From Pyrocephalus nanus (taxonomy: Eukaryota; Chordata; Aves; Passeriformes; Tyrannidae): DNA of 64,000 nt. How positions within the stretch are numbered: position 1 is the first letter of the stretch; every line of letters begins with the position of its first letter. The notes under the pieces are model-generated. The model was not told the origin of the DNA. It saw nothing but the letters and a program-made list of their open reading frames with translations, and searched no databases. Position numbers and translations under genes: made by a program. The DNA lies in the NCBI GenBank assembly GCA_038380795.1, contig CM076268.1, positions 2,219,501 through 2,283,500 of the forward strand, given 5' to 3'. Shown piece after piece: positions 33,351 to 42,240 of the stretch.

Positions 33351-35633
33351 ATTCTGAGTCACTAAGACAATAAACAACAACAACAATAAAAGCATCTAAC
33401 AAAAAAAAAAAAAAGGAAGACTCAGGAACAGATCAACGTGTGTCACCAAAGGTCATGGCCCTGCTGACCTTCTCAGCTGGTATGAAATGTCATAGCTCTA
33501 ATGACTGCACAGTCAGCAGCCCCACTGAAAAATTTACATTATTAGAGCACCTGACCCCCCAGATTAGCTGTGGCCAAAATGTTTTGGCATTTACTAAATT
33601 AAAAGAGAAGTCTGCTTTGTCTTTGAAGAGATTATATGAAGGGATTTTTTTTTTTTTTTTGGTTTTGGCTTGCAGAGCTTGTGGGTGGCAGTGATAGAAC
33701 CCAGAGAAGGTGATTGTGTAAAAACTTGGGTTTGTTTTGGTTTTTTTTAAAAGGGGTTTAACAAAGCACATAAAGGAGGTTTTATTTCCCAAATCTCAGA
33801 TATAAATCCCACACAATTCCCTGTATTTTGCAGCATAAAAGCTTAGTATGCCATTAACTTAGAAGTGCTTTCTGATTTTTTTTTTCTTATTTCTGGTAAT
33901 GATTTGGGTTCTCACATCTAAAATTGTTTCATGTCAGTAACATTCCTGCCCAGGGAAGAAGTTTTAAATCCCTTTTAACAATTTACTCTTTGATAAAACC
34001 CAGATTTCTACCCCCTCCATATTCACTGTGGAAGAAACACATATTTTTAAAATGTGCTTTCTAAGACAATAAAATCTATTCTTTCACTGAAGAGTTGAAA
34101 AATTGTCAGGCATCATTCAAAAAATATTACCTCTTCTTCCCATAAAATACTCCACCAATTCTGCACTCACATTCTTTCTAACTTAACCCTAAAACTAGGG
34201 GACCTCACTACAAAGCTCATCTGAAACCAGAATTATTCATGATTTTGTCATTTGCCTGAAAAGCCAAAAAGGCACCAGATGTTCAATTAACAAATCATAC
34301 AGCAAGTGGTGAGGAGAGTTGGACTTCTTTTTTTTTTTTTTTCTTTTTTAATTCTCAAGTTACCTTCAAAAAAAAAACCTTTGCTATCAACAATCTCTTT
34401 GGCTGACAGATGACAGTATTGCTATACTTCATGAGGTTTTTTTTTCAGGAATGCTTGCTAGGGAAGAGGGCTCATCATCTCTAAACAGTTCATCCCTTGC
34501 CATCAATAAAAATGTACTTGGAATGGGCTCCAAAAACGTGTTAGCTGGTGATGTCTATTTTTAGATGCAGCGGATAGAAACAAATAAGTTTTGCGTGAAA
34601 ACATATCAAATAAAAACCAAGCTGTACTTGTGGACATAGAATATGTAAAAGGCCAAATTCTCTCCAGCAAGCTCTGCCAGACCAGAAATGCTCTGTGGAC
34701 CACCAGCTTGAGAGTTATTAGAACTGTAATCACCTCCCAAAAGACAGATAGAACCTTATGAAGGAAGCCTCACTTGCTCCCCCCCACCCCGGGGTGCTCA
34801 GAGAGCAGGAAAAATGCAGCACAACACTGTAAAACCATTCAAACACAATCAGCTCACAGCAATAAAAAAGGCAGCCCTTCTTCCCTAGCTCTTCGGAGAG
34901 GGAAACCGCTTTGCAAAGCTTGAGGAACAGATAAACCTAGAAGGACATACCAACAGGTGCAGGCTCAAAAACAGGAGATTTTATCAAAACACCTCTTCCC
35001 ACGTGCAGGTCTCAATCAGCCTCTCACAGTAATAATCTTTAGCCCTTGCTATTCACATCTCAGCATTTACGCTTGCAGAACTTTGCAATCCACACCCGTT
35101 GCACTGACCGGGCTCGGGCATTGACAGCAAGAGGGAAATTCTGTTCTGAGTGCAAACACCAACAAAGCTGCACTTCTGCAGAGCGCCTGGCAGAACTAAA
35201 CACTCAGGCCACACCATCCAAAACCAAGTTCTCTGGACTTCTCGGGTTAAGACAACGACAGAGACACGAAGCCAACTCATCCGCTCCGCTCCTGGAGGCA
35301 GCAACACGCGACGCGTGCGCCAAGTGCAACAGGCTGGTTTCCTTAAAGACCCGTTCCTGAAAACTTTCAACCATGCACTCTGATTGTACAACGTGATGAC
35401 AGTCCCGAGTGAAATCACTGACACCACTGGCTTGCATAAGAATAAACAAACGCGTGCTTGTACAAACACGGCCCATGTGGGAGCGGGGAGAGTCAAAAAA
35501 CACGACTCTCCAGGGCTCGTCTGTTGCTCGCCCCAGATTTACCGAAGCACAGGTGATGTTGGCTCCTATTTCAGGCGTTCAAGCATTTACAATTAACTCC
35601 TTTTAAAGAATTAAGGGTTCTAGAGCGATTTAC

Positions 35634-35751
35634 CTTCGGGTTCCACCGTGGTGTCTTCCACAACTAAATTAAACGAAGGTCGAGCCAGGCAAAGTCCAAC
35701 CATGGTGACCACCACCAGGCAGATAAGGCAACCTGAATCCCAGCTGACCAT
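35634..35751 (-). CDS. FGFR2: FGFR2 exon 2, coding part: start codon, signal peptide and mature N-terminus
   Basis: Encodes residues 1-39 plus one base ([20 protein letters not shown], then [19 protein letters not shown]). The start is chosen because the MVSW opening matches FGFR2 orthologues and the context AAAAAGATGG is strong (A at -3, G at +4). A hydrophobic core at residues 8-22 followed by LA-RP is a classic cleavable signal peptide, cut probably after Ala23. This sends the receptor to the ER and plasma membrane. The coding part is three codons longer than the human one I recall: two extra residues in the signal peptide and one extra Val in NLVVED. Donor GAAG|gtaaat gives phase 1 into exon 3. 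Cysteines at 8, 11 and 21 are all in the removed peptide. Confidence 0.96.
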
Positions 35752-35808
35752 CTTTTTAGAGTAAATTCTTGGTCCATTTCCATATCTCCATGTGGACTTT
35801 AATCCCAT
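35749..35808 (-). promoter_or_regulatory. FGFR2: In-frame upstream ATG extending FGFR2 by 19 residues
   Basis: An ATG at 35808-35806 lies exactly 57 nt before the canonical start with no stop between. It would give [19 protein letters not shown] ahead of MVSW. The context is weaker (C at -3, G at +4) than the main start. The human 5'UTR, as recalled, has an in-frame ATG at the same distance (MGLTSTWRYGRG opening). The extension is basic and would sit before the signal peptide. Confidence 0.7.
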
Positions 35809-35818
35809 CTGAGCACCT
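35752..35818 (-). other. FGFR2: FGFR2 exon 2, 5'UTR part
   Basis: The probable acceptor is the pyrimidine-rich ...ccatgcttctctag just above 35818 (an AGAG pair allows a start at 35818 or 35816). Downstream the UTR contains CAGATGGGATTAA, then GTCCACATGGAGATATGG, which matches the human FGFR2 exon 2 UTR as I remember it nearly base for base; this supports the boundary. It holds four upstream ATGs: one in frame (35806-35808), one with its own stop (35791-35756), and two sharing a frame that overlaps the main start. A second good acceptor lies farther upstream at 35891. Confidence 0.8.
35756..35791 (-). promoter_or_regulatory. Short upstream ORF in the exon 2 leader
   Basis: ATG at 35791-35789 opens an 11-codon frame ([11 protein letters not shown]) that stops with TAA four bases before the FGFR2 start codon. 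Such a placement could reduce or tune initiation at the main ATG; this is inference from position. Confidence 0.6.
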
Positions 35819-38800
35819 CTAGAGAAGCATGGAGAGAAAGCCGTGCCTTCGGCCAGGGTAGTGCCTCCTCCCTTGGAACAACGGCGGCTGCTGTGGGGAG
35901 GAGAGAGATTTGACACTGTCAGCAGAAACATCTCACAACACAGACCAAAAAAAAACTTCATAAAGCCTCGAACAGAGCTGAGGTGAGAGAGGGAGGGGAG
36001 GAGGAGGACGGGAAAAATAGTTTTCCAGCTTCAAGAATATGTGAAAAGTGAGCGACTTTTCATCTTCTGTTAGCAGTTTCCATCATCACCTGAGGCGTAA
36101 CCAAGTCCTCCTTGTTTTCACAAAATCACTTCTCAGCACATTATTTAGAGAGCTATTTTACTGACAGAAAAACATACAGGTTTTTAAAAAACGAGAGGCA
36201 CACACATGTGCAGGCACATAACCTGTAATGCTCCAAAATTACCACAATTATACAAATTATATTCCTGTTATTGTTTGAAGGTTTATGTAAGTTTGCCTTG
36301 TTTTTCATTCCTCCACCTAGGCGGTTCTGCAGCCAGCTGAATTTACAAGAATTCAGTAATTTTCCACAAGAAAAACAGCTGAAAATTATACTCCTTAGAC
36401 TCGGAAAATCTGTAAAACTTTATTTCACCTCAGGACTTCCATAGCTCCCCTACGGATGTACCTTCTTCTGACTGGCTTCAGTGTCCTTTTAAAGCCCAGA
36501 GTCCTGAACAAGTGAAAGGCTCTTATCTTCGCAGTCATACTGGTTCCCTCCACCACATTACAGGCAATTAAAATCTGTATGAAGTATGGTACAGACTGCA
36601 GTTTCGTGGGAGACCTGCCCAGCATCATTTTCCATCCATACATGCCAAGCTGTGTGGACAAACATTGCTTTTCTCCCTCTCTCAATGATGCTTATTGATA
36701 TATATATATATTATTTTTTTTTTCAACAGGGGGAAAAAAAGGTCTATTTTATTCACAGGCAAAACTAATTTCAATTAATGGAGTTAACTGGTAATCCAGG
36801 CATGGGCTGATGGGAGAGGGAAGTGGCAGCAAAGTATCTGGCACTCCCTTCAGGGGACCCTGTTGCCACTAGACTAAGATGCCAGGTGAGGGTCAGAAGA
36901 GCATCCTCCTCACAGGGTGATTTAACAGCTCAACCAGAAAATTAGACCTGATTTTCCGCTTCAGAAATGAAAGATGGTAGCGCTCAGTAGATGGATAAAA
37001 CAAGTAACTGCAGCAATTGCTCTCATCTGGTCAATGATTCATCTTAGATGTGATGAAACCCAACTGAAACTTAGAGAGCACTTGGCTTGAAGGAAAAAAA
37101 TAACAGAAAACCTCTTTTTCCCTCCTGCCCTCACACTTAAGAATTTAAAAAGGCGGGGAACGTAGAGATAAAGTCAAGACTTCTCCAAACTCCCTGTCAT
37201 TTGGATGTGGTGTGCTACCTCAGCACATAGAAACAGGGACAAATATTCTCCCCTCAAAAAGCCAACCATTAAAAAGTTGATTCAGATTGTATTAGCCTTT
37301 TGCTGCCTGCTACATACAAAGCTCACAGCTCTAAGGACAGAAACGCTGTAGAGGCGTCTTTTATCTTGGGTACTACATAGAGTAACTTCTGGAGTCAGTA
37401 GTAACAGATTTCAGATGACATAAACAAGGCACTTGGGGAAAATAATTAATACACGGCATTCCAGGTGAATCCCTGATACTTCAGGGCAAGCTTTCTTCAC
37501 CTCAGCTGGTATCGCCTCAAAGCTCTCTCCCTGCTTTAGAGATTTTAGCACAGAACGAGCATCCCGCACCACAAGCTAGCAACCACTATTAAATCTCCAG
37601 TGAAAACACCACCAGACCACTGCACAAACATTTGCAAAGAGCTGGCCGAGCCCTTCTCTAAATAAGCACAGAGCAGGTGTAGAGCTGAAGAGAGCTCTGT
37701 CTCTGGGACTGGTCTGTGCCCGGGGAAGGACCAGAGCAGCCCCCCCTGGACGCTGCCACCCAGCTCAACCTCCGGCCCCACCGTCTGGCAGCCACAGCTC
37801 TGCAGCTCAGTTTACCCAGCTGCAAAGTGGGTAGAAACCCCTAATTAACAGACTGGATGTAATGCTGATTTAATTTCCATACATCATCCTGTAAACCCTG
37901 CTTAGAGGCTATGCCCATAAATGCAGAATTCAATCATGATTTTGCAAAAGGAAAACATACCAGAAGGCAAGTATATATTCTAGACTCCAGCAGCTTTAGC
38001 TCCATCGAGACCTCTGCTATTTCAGATCTTCAGACTACATAAAATGCCACTGAAAGCGTGTTTATGGTTCCTACCCTCCTCCTAAATCCTGAAGTGCAGC
38101 ACAAGCCTCCTTGGCCACGCGGCTCCTCACCTGAAGATTTTTGCTGGCTTCTGCACCTGAGCATCTGCCAGCAGAAGGAAGGGACTCTTCACCCACAGGG
38201 CAGCAGAACACACACTCAAAATCGTAGCTTGCAAAGGTGCAGCAAAGCAAAAATCAGAGCTCTGGACCCATCTGTGGAGCCAAGCCACTTCCTACCACCA
38301 CAGCAGTGACCAGGGTTCGAGGATTGCCCTTTCCCAAAAGTCCGATGAAGATGAAAAACCAAATTCTTTTCATAGTTTAATTGCCACAGTTGCTGGGGGA
38401 CAAGCCCCTGGAAAGACCTCCTGCGCTGGATAATTATGTACCTCTATCTCAATGTTTGGAACACAGCCCCAGCATGCTTTTTGGCCTCCACAATTCTGGC
38501 TTCCTGACTACAATACCATAATCCCTCCTGGAGTCTCAGACTCAGTGAAAGCCACACGTAGTGTTTATTTTTCCCCTTGAAAGGGAACTCTGTCTCTCTT
38601 CTCAGCCTACACTTTGGGGAGGAGTTGTCAGCCCCCAATGATTGATGGCTCTCCTTGCCACTCGCTCATCAAGTCAATTTTCACCTCGTCACATACCTGC
38701 CCAAATTTTCTTTGCCAAACTGACAAGCATGGGAAAGCAGACTGGTTTGGGAGCCCAACCAAATTCCTCCAAGCTGTACTTCAGTTTAAACACACTCACA

Positions 38801-39185
38801 CACACAAACAAGTAGTACTTGTTCAGCAGTGGCATTAATTAAATTCAATGCTCAGTGTTCTTTTTAATCTACTTCCATTGTTGTTTATAAGATGTTTATC
38901 ACTCCCCAGGGAGAGGACAATTTGTAGAGTATGTTAACCAAATCAATACATTGCTTTTTGTATAACTTTTCAGCATCTTTCTCTATTAGGCAGGGAATAG
39001 CAAAATCTGAATTAAATATGGACCTTCCCTCCACTAAGAAACCTCAAGCGCCCTAAAAGCCCAGGAGCTTCGTCAGAAAAATCCAGGTAGGCGAAACTTT
39101 AAAGCTTCACACACACACCGTATACACAATTCCACTGACAGGGGAATCCCGTATTGACAGAAATTGACAGAAACACACAAACCCA

Positions 39186-39241
39186 TAAATATTTATATGT
39201 ATATATATATATATATACATATATAAATATATACATATATC
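39186..39241. repeat. AT-rich (TA)n-type repeat with internal dyad symmetry
   Basis: 56 bp of TA with interspersed TGTA, TACA and AAAT units. The left and right parts are near inverted copies, so cruciform or hairpin extrusion is plausible. Located 1.1 kb inside intron 1 from the exon 1 donor. Confidence 0.9.
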
Positions 39242-39279
39242 TAACAGGACTCTTCGTCACAGTTTCATCTCCGAGCAAA

Positions 39280-39660
39280 TCTGCGCATCACAGCTATTAA
39301 ACATTAATTCTGGAGGACTAATGGGAACCGGCTGGCAGCTTCAGTACTTTTGCATTGTTTGAACTTCTTTCATTTGCTTTCCAGGACTATCCTGTTTTTC
39401 TCAAGTCTTTTGCCACCAAGACATGGGGAGAGGGGGGGTAAATCTGCATTTTAATTGACATTCCAGAGAGAGAGAAGTCCAGAGGCTGCTGATTGCTGTC
39501 TATTCAGCCCAAACAGGCTTTTCAGATGAAAATGAGAAAAGGCTAGTGGAAGATTTACAGGGATTTGGTACAAAGGAGACAATGAAGTTTTAAATGTTGA
39601 TAGCGTTTCACACCAAACGCATAATGGGTCCCAGTTTGAAGGGGCCGTTTTGCATTTAAA
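39280..39660. promoter_or_regulatory. Candidate conserved non-coding element in intron 1, next to the CpG island
   Basis: Repeat-free block between the AT repeat and the CpG island with words such as TATTAAACATTAATTC, GACTAATGGGAACC, TTTGCATTGTTTG, TTTTAATTGACATTCC (TEAD-type CATTCC) and CATTTAAATATATATTTCATT. Looks like a promoter-proximal enhancer. Evidence is texture and position only. Confidence 0.3.
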
Positions 39661-40019
39661 TATATATTTCATTGAGGATTTCTCTCCCCCAGCCCTTATC
39701 TCAGGCGGGGCGGTTCTGCCCCGCGGCCCCGCTCCCGCAGCACTGGGGGCAAGGACGGGGCTGCTCCGGGCGGTACCGACCCCGGGCTGCTCTCCCGGGG
39801 ATGAGCCCCCTCTTTCTCACCCCCACCCCTGCTGCCCGTCCTGCTGTCACCGCTGGAACCATCCCCACAGACACCCGTGCACCCAGCGGGAACGGGGAGG
39901 GGACAGGCAGGGAAGCAGCGGTGCTGCTCGGGCTTCCCCGCGCATCGCAGTGGCGACCGAGGGACGGACAAACCGAGCCGCAGCCCCGCCAGGGGAACAC
40001 CGAGCCCCGCACCGGGACT

Positions 40020-40247
40020 GCCCGCCCGCCTGGGATACCCCCCGAGCCTCGCACGGCCACATCCCCGCCCGGGACACCCCCCGAGCCCCGCACGGCCACA
40101 TCCCCGCCCGGGACACCCCCCGAGCCCCGCACGGCCACATCCCCGCCCGGGACACCCCCCGAGCCCCGCACGGCCACATCCCCGCCCGGGACACCCCCCG
40201 AGCCCCGCACGGCCACATCCCCGCCCGGGACATCCCCCGAGCGCTGC
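40020..40247. repeat. GC-rich 39-bp minisatellite in FGFR2 intron 1
   Basis: Units begin at 40059, 40098, 40137, 40176 and 40215; a degenerate unit precedes them and a partial, mutated one ends the array. The four from 40059 to 40214 are essentially identical, so the array is young or recently homogenised. The unit is 13 codons long, so all frames show a 13-residue repeat, which is an artefact. On the FGFR2 sense strand each unit carries four G runs (GGGG-CTC-GGGGGG-TGTCCC-GGG-C-GGGG), fitting a G-quadruplex pattern. The array ends 89 bp from the exon 1 donor. Confidence 0.97.
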
Positions 40248-40453
40248 TGCGAGCACAGGGCTCCGAGAGAGCGGCGGGATCCCCAGCCCTCCCCCGCCGG
40301 GGCTGCCCCTTCCCCCGGGCCGGCGCTGCCCTTACCTGCGGCGGGAGCGCTGTGCGGGCAGGGTCCGCTCCGCTCCGCGGGGCTGGGGCTGAGCGGTCGC
40401 GGTGCCGAGCGGCGGCTCCCGGGACGGGGAGGGAAACTCCTGTGCGGCCGCGG

Positions 40454-40507
40454 TCACTCGGCGGGCGGCCCCGGCTGGCGATCCCGCAGCTGGGCAGCGG
40501 GGCGCAT
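40454..40507 (-). promoter_or_regulatory. Upstream ORF in exon 1 (17 codons)
   Basis: ATG at 40507-40505 opens MRPAAQLRDRQPGPPAE and stops at TGA. It lies wholly within the predicted 5'UTR exon. The effect on translation is inferred. Confidence 0.45.
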
Positions 40508-40602
40508 CCCCCGCGGGGTGAGGGAGGCAGGAGGGCGGCGAGGCGAGGCAGGAGCCGGCCCGGCGCCCCGTCCCGTCCCGTCCCCTCGCTCGGCCGCAGC
40601 GG

Positions 40603-40707
40603 CTACCGCCTCAGAGGGGCGAGCCCGCCGTGCCCGGCGCCAGCAGCCGCCTCCTCCCCAGCGCGGGCATCGCCGAGCAGCGCGCCGCGGGTCCCGCTCC
40701 GCTCCAT
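40603..40707 (-). promoter_or_regulatory. Upstream ORF in exon 1 (34 codons)
   Basis: ATG at 40707-40705 opens a 34-codon frame ending in TAG. A second ATG in another frame within it begins ATGCCCGCGCT; the human leader, as I remember it, contains a similar ATGCCCGCGCT start. Exists in mRNA only if transcription starts above 40707. Confidence 0.4.
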
Positions 40708-40774
40708 CCAGCCGCCCGCCCCGAGCCGCCGCAGCTTTGTCACGCCGACAGCCCCCTCGGGTGGGAGGTGGGTT

Positions 40775-40860
40775 CGCTCTCCTCCCCCCCTTTCCCCCTC
40801 TCAGGCGCACTCCTCCGGCTCCTTCCTCCTCCCCCGGTCACTCCCCCCGCTGCAACCCGA
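40775..40860 (-). promoter_or_regulatory. FGFR2: Homopurine (GA-rich) promoter tract on the FGFR2 sense strand
   Basis: On the plus strand this is CT-rich: CTCTCCTCCCCCCCTTTCCC, then TCCTCCGGCTCCTTCCTCCT and CCCCC. The purine strand is the FGFR2 sense strand. Such tracts can adopt triplex or quadruplex forms and bind Sp1/MAZ-type zinc fingers. It lies near the estimated start site. Confidence 0.5.
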
Positions 40861-40891
40861 GCCGTTTCCTGGACGGCGCTGCCGGGCTCTG

Positions 40892-40896
40892 CCAAT
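40892..40896 (+). promoter_or_regulatory. FGFR2: CCAAT box (NF-Y type), inverted relative to FGFR2
   Basis: GCCAATCG in the CpG island; on the FGFR2 strand it reads CGATTGGC. NF-Y sites work in both orientations and usually lie 60-100 bp upstream of a start site, which is the basis for placing transcription start near 40800-40830. Confidence 0.4.
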
Positions 40897-42109
40897 CGCC
40901 GCGGAGCCCCTTCCCCCGCACCCGCACCCGCCCGCCCGGCCCGGGGAGCTGCGGGTGCGGGGGACCGGCCGAGCCCGCACCCCGCCCGGGGGTCGCGGAT
41001 ACTCCACAAGGGGGTCACCGATCCCGCCCGGGCGGGGACGCGGAGGGCTCAGCAGGACGGGAGAGCGGCGGGAGGGGAGCAGGGCACCCCCCGCTCCGGC
41101 CGCTGCCTCCCCCGGGGAGCGGGGCAGCGCATCCCGCAGAGAACGCGGGGCTGGAGGGCGGCACGGCTCCCGCACGGTCGCTCCACTCAAAGTTTTCCAG
41201 TGGGTGGGAAAGAAAAGACGGGGAGCGCGGCACGTCCCGCCGGAGCTGCTGAGCCTGGGCTGCGGCACCGGCAGTCCGGCACTGGGCAGCATCTGCATCC
41301 TCACACTGAAACGGTACCAGCTCAACAGCCTTCCCCGAAACCTCTCCTGGAGTGTTTCTGGCTAAGAAGCCACGGCTGGCCAGTGGCCCGTTCCAGCTCT
41401 AGAGGATGGCTGGATAACGCCCGCTCCAAAAATCGCCTCTCAGTCCAAAGCGCGATTCCAACTGCCCTGTGAATTTATCTGACAGTGCACCTTTAATACC
41501 TGTCTGTGTGGTGCCCAAATGGGAAAAGTCGTCGAAAAGTTAGGCAGACATCATTTGCCTGGACACACAGATTTAAAACTGCATAATATGTGTATTCAAA
41601 ATTCAATACAGCTTAGCCTGATCCTTGCTTAATAAAACATTTGCTTTAGATACCATCAGCTAAAAGGTTTTGAATACGGAGTCTGTGTAATGCTCGCTGT
41701 GTAGAATCAACTTGACAACAAAATCAATAAGGGGTGGTTGCCTCAAATTAAATCAAGTGTTGATCAATTTAATGTTACTTTCTTTAAGCATAGCTCCACT
41801 GTACATTTTATATACTATGTGCAATATCGACCAAGGGGATTTTCAAGGACTGTGGCCACACAGCACAATGTAACTCTATTTGCACACTCCCAGACACCAA
41901 AAACCTGAAAACAAATTTTCTGTAGAATATGTACTTACCTCCCAGAAAGTATTTTCCCACCGGTACTTCAGGCTTTGTGAGGGACAGCAGACAAATTTGT
42001 AATTGATTGGAAACACAAGTTTAATTTTTTTTTTTTTTGTTCCTTAAGCGACAGACATCTGAATGTTCTAATTGAGAAGCTGAGATGTCACAGTCAAGAT
42101 CCAATTTTC

Positions 42110-42240
42110 CCAGCTCTGGGCATGTCCATCGCCCATTGAAAACATTGTTAACACATTCTCACATAAATTATTGTCCGGCACAGGAAGCTGCAATACCTTT
42201 CCCCATTCATCGATATCTTTGCATACTCTGAAAGAAAAGG
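42110..42240. promoter_or_regulatory. Candidate conserved non-coding element 1.2 kb upstream of the FGFR2 promoter
   Basis: Unique sequence with GCCCATTGAAAACATTGTTAAC, split here as GCCCATTGAAAAC and CATTGTTAAC, then ATAAATTATTGTCC and CATCGATATCTTTGCAT. The words resemble SOX (ATTGTT), HNF1/homeodomain and POU cores. Texture-based call. Confidence 0.25.

Larger units (their letters stand above)
20330..35633 (-). other. FGFR2: FGFR2 intron 2
   Basis: 15.3 kb, the largest complete intron here. Donor is GAAG|gtaaat at 35633. It contains two CR1 3' fragments (21795-21853 and 23674-23897), a 26-A run at 31146-31171, a (TC)n at 32286-32305, a (GGT)n at 32485-32504, ATT/AAT microsatellites near 24447-24461 and 29370-29388, a CCA-rich patch near 24767-24785 and a 14-bp duplication at 26649-26676. 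In human this intron carries regulatory variants linked to breast cancer risk; I cannot map those sites here. No gene was seen. Confidence 0.9.
35819..40335 (-). other. FGFR2: FGFR2 intron 1
   Basis: 4.5 kb between 5'UTR exon 1 (donor CGCAG|gtaagg) and exon 2. Its first 600 bp in the sense direction are part of the CpG island and hold a 39-bp minisatellite. Farther on are an AT-rich repeat (39186-39241), a short TA run at 36698-36710 and a unique block at 39280-39660 that looks like a non-coding element. A possible degenerate MIR core piece lies near 37800-37860. No gene was seen. Confidence 0.85.
40336..40830 (-). other. FGFR2: FGFR2 exon 1 (5'UTR, transcription start estimated)
   Basis: The low-coordinate end is set by a perfect donor, CGCAG|gtaagg, with GT at 40335-40334. 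The distance to exon 2 (4.5 kb) is like that of the human gene. The upper end is a guess from the CpG island, the CCAAT box at 40892 and the purine-rich tract near 40775-40850. The sense sequence is very GC rich and contains three small upstream ORFs (40707-40603, one beginning ATGCCCGCGCT near 40670, and 40507-40454) if transcription begins above them. Needs 5' transcript data for its true start. Confidence 0.6.
39690..41290. promoter_or_regulatory. FGFR2: CpG island spanning the FGFR2 promoter and exon 1
   Basis: About 1.6 kb of very GC- and CpG-rich sequence set sharply against AT-rich flanks. It covers exon 1, the start of intron 1 and the upstream promoter. No TATA box is seen at a sensible place; GGGCGG/CCGCCC boxes, a CCAAT box (40892-40896) and a homopurine tract suggest a dispersed, Sp1/NF-Y type promoter. 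The lack of stop codons in GC-rich DNA produces frames of over 500 codons on the plus strand that are not genes. Confidence 0.9.

Noticed and set aside
37800..37910. Possible MIR core piece ('ctcagtttacccagctgcaaagtgggtagaaa')
   Set aside because: Only one short block resembles the core; too little to call a repeat with confidence.
39650..41365. Plus-strand open frames of 571, 526 and 280 codons, and minus-strand frames of 92-186 codons, over the CpG island
   Set aside because: GC-rich DNA lacks stop codons. The translations are Pro/Arg/Gly/Ala-rich in every frame, include the 13-residue minisatellite repeat, and cross FGFR2 exon 1 and its donor. No known protein family is visible.
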